Below are positions 31,993 to 44,200 of a DNA stretch of 64,000 nucleotides, piece after piece. Both the position numbers and the translations under genes were made by a program. Under the pieces are notes generated by a model. It had not been told where the DNA came from and did no database searches. It saw only the letters and a program-made list of their open reading frames with translations. Where the stretch lies: contig OY992536.1 of the NCBI GenBank assembly GCA_963921195.1, forward strand, positions 326,633,038 through 326,697,037, given 5' to 3'. The DNA is from Pegoplata infirma. Its lineage: Eukaryota > Arthropoda > Insecta > Diptera > Anthomyiidae. Within the stretch, counting starts at the first letter, position 1. Each line of letters starts with the position of its first letter.

Positions 31993-34847
31993 CCCAGGCA
32001 GAAAAATACATACGGGCCAGATCTGGCAAAGTAATTAATAAGGTAGTATTAATACTGGCTAAGTACCTTTTTTTTTGGGTTTTTTGTACTTGCTAAGATG
32101 CTAAATGATAACACCATTTAGTAGTGGCAAAGTAATTGTTGAATCAAAATAAAGTAATATAAGAGTACATTGAATACAACAAATATTGGGCTTTCCCAGT
32201 ACTTTCCAGAGCGTTTCCCAGTAATTTCAAAAGTAATATCCGAGATATTTTAAAATTTACTTTCCCATGCATTTTAACTAAATAATTAATTGAAAAATTT
32301 AAAATGTGTTAAATTAAATTATTTTTTATTTAATTCGTACTTACGAAATATTTTTTTTTTTTCATTTTAAAAAAATTATATATTAATTATCCTTTTAAAT
32401 AAATTATATGTTAAAGTTAAAAAATATTTTCGTTTAAATAACATTTCAAATGTTAATATAATCGAATTTGACTTAAATGGTTATGTAGTTTTATCGTATT
32501 TTTATCGTTCAGCTCGACCTCCGCATTGATCCTTTGCTGCGGATAGCCAGCGAGTTATCTTTGAAAAAACTGTGGCTTCAGTTTCACTCGGAAACTGTTT
32601 CGTGAGGAAAGCTTTAAAAATTTATTTTAATAAACTTAAATGATTAGCTTCAAAACCGACGTTCACGATGAATTTATTGATGCTCAAAATCTTGAAACAA
32701 CGGATGAGGAATTTTTTTGTGAAGTTGACAGCGATGTCCTCATCTAGTACAGAGGATTTTATACCTGAAACAACGGAAACTGATTTTAGCAACCTTATTA
32801 ACGGCCATTTAGAGCTCAGGTTAAAGAATTGGGTTTTAAGAAATATAAAAACCCTAATTCAAAAGTCAATCTATGAACTTTTAATAGTTTTGAGAGAAGA
32901 AGGATATACGTCACTACCAAAATCCTCTAAAACATTGCTAGGAATTTCAGCTGTAAGCGGTTGCACAAAAATTATGAAAAGTTCAGATGACACTTTTGGG
33001 AAATTCCAGTATTTTGGAATAAAATAAAATCTTGTTGATATTGTGAACCCTAAACTGTATGTTGAGGCAGGTATATCGTTGATAATTCATGTGGATGGCA
33101 TGGATGTCTTTAACAAATCCAAAAAAGGTTTTTGGTCTATTATGGGAAAAGTGTTTGCACCAGATTATATGAGTAAACCTTTTTTAATAGGCTTATATTA
33201 CGGAAATTCAAAACCATATTCCTCACAAGAGTTTTTGGAAGAAGTCGTTGTGGAATCCAATTTGTTAATAAATGAAGGTATAATATTTCTAAAAAAATGA
33301 ATTCAAGATTAATTTTGGTTTTATTTTTAAAGGTGTAAATATAAGTGGAAAATATTTTTAACTTTAAAGTTCTAGCATTCTGTTGCGATATGCCTGCCCG
33401 TGCCTTTATTAGGTGCACTAAAAGCCATACTGGATTTTTTTCCTGTGAAAGATGCACAGTACGAGGAGAAACAGATAACAAAACTCGAGTTTTTAAAGAA
33501 ATTAACTGCGATGAAAGGACTTTGCAGCCATTTAAAGAAAAAATAAATTCAGAACATCATTTAACAAAGGAAAATAGCCCACTACTTGAAATTTTAAATA
33601 TTGACCTAGTCAAGAATGTTGTTCTGGATGAGATGCATATGTAGCATCTCGGCATAAGCAAATATTTGCTTCAAAAGATGATTTATAAGAAATCATTTTC
33701 ATTTATTTCTACAGAAAATGTTGCTGTTTTACAAAAAAAACTTTTTAAATTTGTCTCAAGATATTACATCAGAGTTTCAGAGGAAGTCATTCGATTTATA
33801 TGATATAGGAAACTGGAAAGCAACACAATTCCGATTTTTTTTTATTATACGGTGGAGGTATCATATTAAAAAACGTTTTAAAATCTGATCAATACAAGCA
33901 TTTTTTAATTCTTTACACGGCATGCAGAATTTTATCATCAAAGAAATTGGCTACATTAAAAAATAAGTTTGCTAAGCAGATTTTAAGAACATTTGTCGAA
34001 CTTATGCCAAGTTTTTACGGTTCTAATTCCCAAACAATGAACATTCACAACTTAATTCACATTGCAGACGATGTAGCTAATATGGGCGCCCCTATATCAC
34101 AGTTTTCGCCATTTGATTTTGAAAACAGTCTTGGTTATTTAAAACCTATTATAAAATCCCCAACTAATTGCTCAAATCCAAAGAAAACTACATATTTTTC
34201 GTTCCGATAACTCAGTTAATAATATTCCATTGCTATATCCGCTTAATAGAAATTCCAAATACTCTCTAGGAAATATAAAACAAAGCTCGGAATCAAAAGT
34301 TGTATTTTCTTTCGTAAACATTAAAGGTTTTAAAATAAAACCTATTCATCCAGATAACGTATGTTTACTCGACAATGAAAACGTTATTATCGTTACTGAA
34401 ATTTTTAGTAGAAAGCAGTCTAAATACAAAAGTGATGATATATTTTTGAAAGGCAATATTTTCACTGAATGTAGCGATTTTTTTCAATTTCCACTACCAT
34501 CAAGAGAAATAGGACTCTACAATGTTAATAAATTAGATAAAAATAACATTGAAATCAGTATCAATATAGTAGAATCAAAATGTATTCTTACTAAATTTTA
34601 TAATGACACCATTGCAATTGCTTTATTACATAATTAACAGTTTTTTTAAATGTTAAAATTTAGTAAAATTATTAAAAAAAAAATATTTCAAATTAATAAT
34701 ATAAACCGCCTTTAGTTTGGTAAAAAAGTGTTAGCAAAGTAATTAGTTCGGTAAAACCAAGTACTTTACTAAAAAGAGCTTGGTATACAAAAAAAAGTTG
34801 CTTTCCCAGTACTTTTTTTTTGGAACGGTTGGCAATTTCTGGCTGGG
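31993..34847 (+). mobile_element. CCCAG-terminal DNA transposon encoding a CACTA/TNP2-like transposase; CT duplication
   Basis: The left end is CCCAGGCAGAAAAATAC (31993). The right end reads inward as CCCAGCCAGAAATTGCC (34847). CT flanks both sides (31991-31992, 34848-34849). Subterminal regions carry repeated motifs, namely 'ggcaaagtaatt', 'ctttcccagtactt' and 'taagtac', on both sides, as in CACTA elements. The 2.86-kb body holds one decayed transposase gene in the same orientation. Six other elements in the window share the CCC...GGG ends and 2-bp duplications. The right 660 bp also exists at 1-662 as part of a larger duplication. Confidence 0.8.
32640..34640 (+). pseudogene. CACTA/EnSpm (TNP2, DUF4218-like) transposase, degenerate
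   Basis: An ATG at 32640 opens an acidic N-terminus, which shifts frame near 32730 into a frame running to 33027. Segments in order: an in-frame TAA at 33025; 'IIHVDGMDVFNKSKKGFW' (first catalytic-type Asp); 'PFLIGLYYGNSKP'; a likely small intron 33278-33332 (GT...AG); 'AFCCDMPARAFIRCTKSHTG' (second Asp) and a CERC motif near 33450; 'VLDEMHM' followed by a TAG at 33642; then frame changes in A and T runs around 33730 and 33835. 'IHNLIHIADDVANMG' and 'FDFENSLGYLK' follow at about 34044-34145, resembling DUF4218. The C-terminal frame runs 34230-34637. The order and spacing match TNP2-like transposases of animal genomes. With at least two stops and several frameshifts it cannot make active protein. 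The superfamily call comes from motif memory and was not searched. Confidence 0.75.
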
Positions 34848-36489
34848 CTTCTGTCTATAGTTTGTTAATAAATAAATACATATAAATTTCTGATACTGAG
34901 TAAAACATGAAACTTAATTGCTTGTTTTATTACCCAAAAGGTTTCATATATTCAGTTTGTTCTTTTTTCTTTTTTTTTTGAAAGTGTGGACATGTGCAAG
35001 CGTTTGTGCGTGTGTATTTGTGTGGGAGAATAAAGTTTTCCGGAAAAAATATTTCACTTAATTTTTGTTTTTATTAATCTTCTTTGGCGCCTTGTTAAAT
35101 ATTTTTGTGGTAAACGTGGCACATTTTGTTAACGATTCTATTATTTTTTTTGTTGTATGTATTATTTTTATAAACCATTTTGTATGGCTTTTGGTATTTT
35201 GTAAGTTTGTTTGCCATTTAACGTATTTAGGTAAAGATTTTGCCATTATATTTAATGGTTAAAGTTTTAAACTCCAATCTTGTGTTTATTTAACTTAACA
35301 CAAATTTCGGTTTAAGTTAGTCATTAATTTATAACACAAACGAACAATTTTACGACTTTTTTTTATTTCTTCAAAAAACAATTGTAAAAATTTTATTAAA
35401 AAAAAAAAAACAAACCAAGAACTAGTTTAAAAGCAGTTAATTGGAAGAAAGTTATCTCATGATAGTTTATTATTCATTTAAAACAATTACGTTTAGACGT
35501 GGGAGAAAACCAATAAACCAGATATGGTGTAAAATCCCCTTGTATGTACTAGTGCCTACGGTCAGTACCGTAGTACCGGGAATGGTACCGGTTTCCCGGT
35601 TCTTACATTATTCCCGGTATTCCCGGGAATACCGACTTTCCCGGTTCCGGTTCTGAGGGTATTCCCGGGACTACCGGTATATATATTTTGTAAAATTTTG
35701 TTCAACCAAAATTTTTTCTTCGCTTTTACCAAAAAAACATACAAAACATGTGAAAAACACCATTTAATTTATTTTTAATGAATTTAAGAAAAAAATAGTT
35801 TGATGATTTGTAAATAATTTTACATACACAATAATTTGGTGTAATTTAAATATTTTATGGTATAGTATTTTTTTGTTTTTTGAGAACCGGTACCAGTATC
35901 AGAACCGGGAATACCGGTATTCCCGGAAATGTATCTTGAACCGGGAAACCGGTACCAGAACCGGGAATACCGGTATTCCCGGGAATACCTAGAACCGGGA
36001 AATGGGGGCACTAGTATATACTAAAAAAAAAAATTAAAAAATTTCGACGAATTTTGAACTCTTGCCCAAAACATTAAATCACGATAACTTTAATAACCTT
36101 GCCATTCAAACTAGGGTTTGCAATGCGGTTTTAATTGTAACCGTAACCGCGGTTAACCGCACTATTTAACCGTAATCGTAACCATATAAAAAATCCTGCG
36201 GTTACGATTAATTTAATTCACATAAAATTTGTAGGGCAATTTTTTTTTTCAGAAAAAACAATGAAAACGGAACAAAGAATAATAAAAAAATTACAAATAA
36301 AAAAAGTGCCTTAAAATATGAAACTTTCTATTGGAAAAGTATTTCAGAATCTGAATTTTTTTCTGTATAATAAATGTCTCAGCTTCTTACTTCTTCTCAG
36401 ATTCTTATTCAGTTTCTAATAAAAATACGCCTCACAGTCGAAGACTTTTTCTTTAGAAAATATGCCTCAGAGCCTGAATAATCTTCTAT
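34186..36489. repeat. 2.3-kb direct duplication, copy B
   Basis: Partner of 1-2304 at a constant offset of 34185. It begins inside the transposase pseudogene, crosses the transposon end at 34847, and ends inside the array of the hAT element at 36112-37060. In this copy both the transposon and the hAT element are complete, so this locus is the better candidate for the original. Confidence 0.95.
35549..36014. mobile_element. CCGGGAATACC-rich foldback, second copy
   Basis: Identical to 1364-1829 wherever compared, as expected from the block duplication: CTAGTGCC...GGCACTAG ends with TA flanks. Confidence 0.6.
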
Positions 36490-37060
36490 TGAAAAAATGT
36501 CGCAGTATTTGAAATTTTTTCTATAGCAAAAAATACTTAGAATCGGAAACAGTTATAAAAAAGTGTTTATAAAAAAAATGTCTCAGAATCTAAGACTTTT
36601 TCTATAGAAAGAATATTTCAGAATCTGAGACTTTCTCTACATAATAAACTTCTTAGAATCTAAGACTTTTGCTATAAAAAAAAAATTTCAGCAACTGAAC
36701 CTTTTTCCAAAGGAAAATAACCAAGTTTAAGAATTAAAAAATATCCTTGAATCCAATATTTTTTTTAAGAAAAAGTGCTATAAATCTGAGACATTTTTGA
36801 AGTATAAAATTTCTCAGAATATGAAAATTGTTCAATCGAAAAAAAAGTGTCTCAGAATCTATGGCTTCTCCCACCAAAACCCAAAAGCTTTACTCTCCAC
36901 TGTCTACATTTTACATAAACTCAGTAATGTACTTCTATTATACATTTTTATTAATAAGAAAATAATTAAATTTAAATTTTTTTTTAAAATATTGCGGTTA
37001 ATCGCTTGAATTTTAACCGTAATCGCGGTTAAGGAATACTGATGTTATTTGCAAACCCTA
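36112..37060. mobile_element. hAT-like element with internal 'tctcagaatctgagac' array
   Basis: TAGGGTTTGCAA (36112) pairs with TTGCAAACCCTA (to 37060). The right flank is TTCAAAAC and the left flank TTCAAAC (one A missing), an almost perfect 8-bp duplication. Subterminal 'aaccgcggttaa' palindromes occur at both ends. The centre (36320-36860) is an array of about 35-bp units with 'tctcagaatctaagactttt' and 'ctatagaaa'. The target resembles 42690-42840, a dispersed repeat without the insertion. Confidence 0.7.
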
Positions 37061-37158
37061 TTCAAAACGCATTGAAATAACGGTAAAAGACCCCATTTAT
37101 TTTGTATACAGGTACATTGTTTATTTTACACAAACAAATTCACTTAAAAATTCGAAAA

Positions 37159-37315
37159 CCCGAGTAAAAAAGTTTTTATATATGTAATTATGTAGAATGT
37201 CATAAAACTATATATAATTATATAAGATTATATAACATTATATGTGATTTTTTTCAAAAAATTTTGTTAATTAGATCAGATTATATTTGATTTGATGAAA
37301 ACAATATTGATAAAA
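37159..37315. mobile_element. Solo CCCGAGTAAAAA end
   Basis: 'cccgagtaaaaaagttttta' and the following 'tatataattatataagatta' match the arms of the 23881-26604 palindrome, but no inverted right end follows. A mini-me copy begins directly afterwards. A truncated relic. Confidence 0.5.
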
Positions 37316-37434
37316 AAAAAACAAGTAAGAAAGTTATAGTCGGTCAAGACCGACCATATGATACCCTACACCAGTGCTTTCCGGAAAATGGGTCCCAAGT
37401 CCAAACATGGACCGATTGGATCTGCCTTTTGTTA

Positions 37435-38037
37435 AACTCAAAGAAATAAAACTGTAAAGTTAACAAAATTTTTTTTGTTAACTCGAGTTTACTGGCTTTT
37501 TAGCAAATTTTTAGTTAAAATCAGCGTTTTAACTACTTTTTCTAGTTAAGTTCAATTTACGAAAATACTAGTTTTGTACAAATTTTGAATTAATTTTTTT
37601 TGTTGACTTTAAAACTGAGTTTACGAATTTTTACTAATTAATTTGCTGATTTTTTGTAACATTTTTGTCAAGTGAAAAATTTTAAACATTTCTTGTGTAG
37701 CCTCCTATGCAAATCTCATAAGTCCTACTTTAACTGAACTTAATGCTGTGAAAAAAAGAAAAAATAAGTGAAGTGTTAGTGTTTAAAACCAATATTTACC
37801 AAACATAAAATTTTTTACAAAAAGTTTAGCTGAATTCAACTAATAAAAAATGTTACGAAATTTTCAGCTGAATTTTTAGTTAAAATTACTTTTTTTTTGC
37901 TTCATTCATTCTACGAAAAGTTAACTAAATATTTTTTGTTAAATTAACTAGAAATTTAGTAAGTTCAAAATCAGGCGTTTTTTTAGTTAAATTTAACTAA
38001 ATTTTTTGCTAACTTTACAGTTTTATTTTTTTGAGTG
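37435..38037. mobile_element. CACTCAAA-family element inside mini-me, TA target
   Basis: Left 'aactcaaagaaataaaactg' and right 'cagttttatttttttgagtg' are inverted, with TA on both sides. The left terminal base differs from the family CACTCAAA. The arms carry 'gttaactt', 'tagttaaa' and 'aaaattttt' repeats. Non-coding, 603 bp. Confidence 0.75.
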
Positions 38038-38627
38038 TAGATCTTTATTTGGTGTAGAAAACACACACAGATCAAATTTTTTTTGTCAATAGACCGATTT
38101 AACTGAATATCGGTCAAAATTTTTATGTGGGGGACTAAGTCCAAAATTGGTGCAAATATATTCCGATTTGATTAGGTTACTAAAGTGCACGTTTAACACC
38201 TAAGAATAAAATTTTTATCAAATATTTCCATTTTTATGAATTTTGAGTAAATTGTGTGAATATCGGGAGGGTGGTTTGTATGGGGACTACCAGAAGGACA
38301 GACCCGATTCCTTTGAAATTTGGAATGGTGATTTGTTCATACAAAATTTGTTTTCCTGTTAAATTTCAAAGCGATATCTGTTATACTACGGTTATTAGAG
38401 TCATTTAAGCTGAATCCAAAGGGGGCGTTTGTATGGGGACTAGGTCTTAACTTGGACCGATTTTCTCCAATTTCGTCCTTGGGCCAAAAAATGCTTAAGT
38501 TTCAAATTTCAAGTCAATTGATTGAAAATTGCGACCTGTATCGTGCTTAAACCGATAGATGGACAAACGGACGGACGGACAGACGGACGGACGGACATCG
38601 CTAAATCGACTCAAAAAGTAATTCTGA

Positions 38628-39332
38628 CCCAGCAAAACTTAGATTACCAAATAAGGTATAAAATAAGGTAAAGGATCTCTTATTTTATTCATTGCAGCAT
38701 TGATGATTTTAACAGGCGATGAGACTCAAAGTAATGCATCCACATTATCACAAAGAATACCCGTAAGGTATAAAATAAGTCATAAATTTATAACGAAGAA
38801 TACGAGTAAGGTGTAAAATATATGATATTTTATATGTTACGAGAAATGAAATAATATAGCATACCAGAACATAATATATATGGTGTTACGAGTAGAAAAA
38901 AGTAATTTTGTATTAAATTTACTCACGTGATTGTAAGTGAGTGTAAGTAGATAAAATATGATCGTGAGTGTGTCGTTAGAAATTTCCTGTCGTGGGCCCA
39001 TCTCTAGTTTAAACTTAAGCATTTTTTTATAAAATAATTATTTTTTATGTTATTGTAATGCATTATGCATCCAATTATAAATATTACATAATGTAACCAA
39101 ATATAAGTCATTCATGATTTAATGTTTAGAAATAATAAATATGAAATACATTTTATTCAATAATCATGCATTACGTAGCAAATTATTAGTAATGCATTAT
39201 TTTTCACTTTAAAATAATACGTTGTGGAACAAATGTTTGGTAAGACATCCTAAAATAATGCTACAAATAAGGTATATACATTACCTGGTAATGTGTTATA
39301 TAATCACTACCCATTACCAAAGTTTTGCTGGG
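38628..39332. mobile_element. CCCAG MITE inside mini-me, GA duplication, empty site known
   Basis: CCCAGCAAAACTTAG (38628) and CAAAGTTTTGCTGGG (to 39332) are inverted, with GA on both flanks. Removing one GA plus the element restores 'attctgagtcgatcgg', which is present uninterrupted at 29403-29418 and 61623-61638. The interior has 'atgcattacgtaa'-type palindromes. A related but truncated copy is at 57596. Non-coding, 705 bp. Confidence 0.92.
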
Positions 39333-39440
39333 GAGTCGATCGGTATACTTGAAGGCAGGTCTAGGACCAATATTTCGGGTAGTTACAAACATCAGCACAA
39401 ACTCATTATACCCTGTACCACAGAGTGGTGTAGGGTATAA

Positions 39441-39625
39441 AAATAGTGATGAAAAAAAAATATTGATAAAAAAAAAAATATTGTTATTGATGAAAAAAAA
39501 AATATCGATGAAAAAAACATAGTGATGAAAAAAATATTGATGAAAAAAAAATATTGATAAAAAAAATATTGATGAAAAAAAAATTTATGAAAAAAATATT
39601 GATAAAAAACAATTTTTTGATGCAA
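39441..39625 (+). repeat. Degenerate 'gatgaaaaaaaaatatt' minisatellite
   Basis: About twelve imperfect units of 'ttgatgaaaaaaaaata' or 'ttgataaaaaaaaa' start immediately after the 'ggtataaaa' terminus of the mini-me copy. The same motif surrounds the mini-me copy at 43802-44786. Confidence 0.7.
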
Positions 39626-40680
39626 AATAAAGGAAGAAGTACATAGGAACAAACTTGCTTTGCGTCCGGTTGTCAAAAAGTTAAACTGTATAAATGAATG
39701 AAGCAAGTTACAATACAAAAGTTCAAAACGCATAGAACTCAAAAAATTTTAAAAATATTCACCACTCTTTGCGTCTTGAACATTTTTTTGACAATTTTCT
39801 TTTGTACTGTTTTCGTTTTAAAATAAACAATATTTTTTTAATAAATTTATACAAAAACTTAAAAAATTTTAAAAATATAATTTCCCTAAATAAAAATAAA
39901 CTAATTTTAGTGCAAAAACATGAGGATTTAGCGAGGTATTTATGAAAAGCTGCCGCATTCAACGCGCTTTCTATGTAACTTAAAGTTTTCAACGCATAGA
40001 AAGCAGACATAGGTGAGAACGTATCGGACGCAACGCACCCCTATGTACTTCCACCTTAATTATGATACGTTTTATTCAACAGCTGGTGAATATTTGTTTT
40101 ATTCACCACGATGTAAATTATTATCCAAGTTACAAACCCAAGTTACTAAAATTTTTGGTTTTAAAAAAATGAAAACAGTAATTCCTATTTTCTTTTTTGT
40201 TAATCGTTAGCTTGTATAGTCAAATTGAGGTGGCGTCCTGCAACTTTTTTAAAATTAGACACCAGCCAGAAAACATTATCATGTTAAAAGAAAAGTTGAA
40301 CAAAATATGTCAGCATAATGGTCCACCTTAGCTCCCATTCTACTCATTTTTAACTACACTTTATAACTGATGTAAAAAAACTAGAAATCCTATCCCTGAT
40401 TATAAATATCAAATTAATTTTCTCTTATTTAGCGTATGATTAAATATTAAATTATTAATAATTTGGTTTAACTTTCTTTGTTTAACTGTCTTTACAGATA
40501 CATGCTAACCTTGGATTTCTTACAACTTTATTAATAAATCAACAACATACTATAATCTAATATTTTAACAAAAATGAATGACGCAACAATAAATAGCCTT
40601 CATCTATAAATGACATGAATAACAATTACTGCAAATAAAAACGAACAAAAAATTATTCCTTATTATTGTTCCAGCAAATT
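39626..40680. other. Upstream region of the receptor exon, with a dispersed repeat
   Basis: 40060-40310 ('cagctggtgaatat', 'attatccaagttacaaacc', 'aattagacaccagcc') recurs at 45060-45240. No upstream coding exon was recognised. 'ttattgttccag' at 40662-40673 is a good splice acceptor just before the first coding ATG, so a 5' untranslated exon probably lies upstream. Its position cannot be fixed from sequence alone. Confidence 0.45.
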
Positions 40681-41209
40681 ATGGAAATGCTAGTTTTTAA
40701 CAATGAGCCCAATCAAACGTATTCCATTTCATTATCATCGCCGGAAGATTATGAAAATATGGCATCATTATCTGCATCTGCATCTGCCATTATTTTATCA
40801 TCATCGTCGTCGTCATCATTATCATCTGCCTTTCCATCATTTTCATCATCATCAGCAGCAGCAGCTGACTCAACAGTCTCGTCAGTATGGAATTTCGATA
40901 AACTGCCTATGCCCAAGGCATTATTATTGAATAGCGAATGGTTGCAACAGAACATGAGCCAAATGTTAAATATTTCCAGTGATAATTTTACAAATCTAAT
41001 TACCAACATCCAACAACAACCCCTACCCGAACGTTTGTCAATGTCTATCCTAGCAACATTAACCATTTGCTATACACTGATATTTATAGCTGGCGTCCTG
41101 GGGAATCTTATTACTTGTATTGTGATATCGCGTAATAAAATTATGCATACAGCAACGAATTTCTATTTATTTAATTTGGCTGTGTCCGATTTAATATTAT
41201 TATTATCTG
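40681..41209 (+). CDS. PK2-R: Receptor exon 1: N-terminus, TM1, TM2
   Basis: The start is the ATG at 40681 (A at -3, G at +4). The frame has a TAA at 40636 and no earlier ATG. Residues 1-120 are extracellular with four N-glycosylation sequons (NQT, NMS, NIS, NFT) and a Ser/Ala-rich tract at about 29-65 encoded by TCA/TCG/GCA repeats. TM1 covers about 122-148 (includes '[14 protein letters not shown]'). '[16 protein letters not shown]' marks TM2. The donor is CTG|GTAAGT at 41210; the exon ends one base into a Gly codon. An ATG six bases downstream (40687) is the alternative start. Confidence 0.88.
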
Positions 41210-44200
41210 GTAAGTTAATTAAAATGAAAAAAATTAATCAAACAACAAAACTCTCTCTTTCTCTTGTTTTATGAAATTTAATAACAATTAATTTTTAATA
41301 CTAAATACCACATATTTTGTTGTAACTGTCATATTATTTGGGTCATTTAAAGTGAAAAAAAACCTAATAAAATAACATTAGTCATTTGTATGTCCCAAAT
41401 TTATACATCGTGTTGGTCTGTTTAATTTTCTAAATGGTTGCGTGTTCAAAAGGAAACACTTAAACCAGGAACTTGTTGAATAAACATCAGAGATGAATAA
41501 TCAGAACTTTTAATTTGTACTTTACAAAATAAGTACTTTTCATACCAACCAAAAATGGAGGTACCCGGTGAAAAATGTTCATATATGCACATACATGTTT
41601 CATATGTGATCACATATGAAAAATATGTGAACATACATGATCCATATTAACACATATATGAAGCAATATTTCTTGATTTTTTTCATATATGCTGATGCAT
41701 GAAAACACATATGCACACATATGCACACATCTGCACATACTGGGACTTATAAAATTTTCAAAAAAAAAATTTCTAAAAGTATTTGAACTGAAATTTTAAA
41801 CTAAAATTTGTTACTCCAAAACGCAAAAAACTTTGAAAATTTTCAAAAAAAAAAATTTCACATATGTACACATTTACACATATATGACATGTACTTTCCA
41901 TATGTGTCCCGAAATAAGATGTTTGAATTTTTCTCAGGACTTAGAAAATTTTTCAAAATTTTTTTTTTAAAAACATTTTTTAATGATTTTTTACTACAAA
42001 CACTCGGTACTTCGAAAATTAAAAAAAAAAAAATCCGAAAGTCGCGACTTAGAAAATTATTCAAAAAAATTTTTTTTTTTTCTAAAAACATTTTTTAATT
42101 ATTTTTTTATTACAAACCGAAAAAAAGTTGCCAAAAAAATTTAAAAATATTTTAATGAAATTCTTTACACCAAAATGCAAAACGGAATTAAAAAAAATAT
42201 ATGTTCCATATGTGATCATATATGTCCATATATTTACATATGCCGCCAATTTTCGCATTTGCTTCATATATGTAATACATATGGACGAGCATATATGAAT
42301 AATATATGAATAACATGTGACATTTTTCACCGGGTATACTCACTTTTTCATTCGGTAGGGGACACTGTAAGATATATATTAGGATGACAGCGAAATGTGA
42401 GGGCGATTTTTTTTTTTTTTAATTGAATATCGTTGGGTCGGAATATTGTGACACATGGTCTAAAACTGATGTGGACAAACTTTGACCCAAATCGGATAAC
42501 TCTAACCCGTGCCCCATTGAGGTCAAAGTTCACCAGGTAAAAAAAAATTCCACACAAGCAAAAAATGTTTTTTGATTTTTTTATTTTTGAATGCTATTGA
42601 GCTTTATTAGCTTATTAAGAGCAAAAAAGTTAATTGCGATCGGACAAGTTTTTCAGTTCCAAAATGGACTTCGAAAAATGCCTGCAAATTTCGTACTATT
42701 ACCCAAAACATTAAATCATGATAATGTTTCGCGGAAGATTTGTACTTGCCAAAGCAAAGTTTTTTTTAGAAAAAATAATGTTATATTACTTTGCTATTCC
42801 ATGCAAAACAAATTGAAATATCAGTCGAGGACCCCATTAAAAAACCAAAAGAGCTGTACATTTCGTGAGTGCAAAAATAAGTGCAAAAAAGTGTTTTTAC
42901 ATTTTGGAGAGTATAAAAGAATCGGCACCAAAGAATATAAAACCATGTTTCCATTCATATCAAAAACACTTGATTTGAGCAAAACACTTCGAGCTGTTTC
43001 CATTCAAGTTGAAGTGATTTGCAACGTCAAACTAATTACCAATTTTCGTAATTAATTTGACGTTTTCTCCACAAAATAGTTAAAACAACAAAATTAAGAA
43101 AATAATTGCCAAAAATAATTAATTTTGCAGTTTATTATAATTAAATAAAAGTGTTTAAACGACTAGTTGTAAATTATTTTAATAATAAAAAAATAAAATG
43201 TCTTCTTCTTCTAACGAACACTCACTACGAATGAGTAGCTTTTATTTTCGAATATAAAATACAGTGTTGCACTGACCAAAACAAGTGGTGAGTTTAAAAA
43301 GTCGACATGTTTTGTACCAAAACACCCAATTTGAGATGTTTTGCGCTTATGAGAAATGTATGGGAAAACATGTAGAAAATGACATGATTTCCTTAAAACA
43401 CTCTGATTTGCCCAAATCATGCCACTGGAAACATACTATACACTCTCACTTGTTTTATGCACATTTGATAAACAAATGGAAAATGTTTATGCGAAAAGCT
43501 TAGACTTAATGAAAAAGCAGTTGTGGTAAAAAAAAATATTTTTTTTCACGAAAACAAAATTATGTTAAAAAAAATTTAATGAACCCAAAATTTTTGGTGA
43601 AAAAAAAAATTTTTATAAAAAAAAGTTTTTGATGAATTATTTTGATGAAAAGAAAAGTTTTTTGATGTAAACAAAATTGACGAAAAAAAAAAATTTTTTG
43701 GTGAGAAAAAAATTTATAAAAAAAAAAATGATAAAAAAAAAATTATGAAAAAAAAGGTTTGATGAATAAAAAAAAAATTATGAAAAAAAAATTGATGAAA
43801 AAACAAGTAGAAAAGTTAAATTCGACTTGGACGAATCTATGAATACCCTCCACATTGCCCTTTTTAAGTGATAGTAAATTTTCTAACGTGAAAAAAATAA
43901 CATTTTTGGTTAGAAATATTTTATTTTCTGTAAAAAAACTTTTTTTTATTAATTTTTGAAAAAAAAAAAAATTACTAATTTTTTTTGAGTGTAAATTTTT
44001 TTTGAGTGTATTTTTTTTTTGTTTTAGTGTAAAAAAACTTTTTTTTATTAATTTTTGAAAAAAAAAAAAAAATAATTTACCAATTTTTTTTTTGAGTGTA
44101 AAATTTTTATTGAGTGTAAACTTTTTTTTGAGTGTATTTTTTTTTTGTTTTAGTGTAAAAATATTTTTGTCTGACAAAAATACCTTTTAAAATATTTTTC

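Larger units (their letters stand above)
37316..39440 (+). repeat. mini-me-like repeat, subtype B, split by two elements
   Basis: Starts with 'cggtcaagaccgaccatatg' and ends 'gagtggtgtagggtataaaa'. The (GACR)n tract lies at 38571-38597. The repeat is interrupted at 37435-38037 and 38628-39332. Once these are skipped it collinearly matches 28723-29508. Confidence 0.85.

Noticed and set aside
40666..41274. Longer receptor exon 1 starting at 40666 and running to 41274
   Set aside because: 40666 is TTG and lies upstream of a splice acceptor. The 3' extension reads past a consensus GTAAGT donor into lysine-rich intron and misses the TM2-ECL1 join found in exon 2.
42591..43055. 154-codon open frame, the second longest in the window
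   Set aside because: It lies in a dispersed repeat within intron 1, its translation has no recognisable domain, and its composition follows the AT-rich background.
43743..44177. 144-codon minus-strand frame rich in Lys, Phe and Asn
   Set aside because: It is the 'gatgaaaaaaa' minisatellite and the 'ttttttgagtgtaaa' units of mini-me translated; low complexity.
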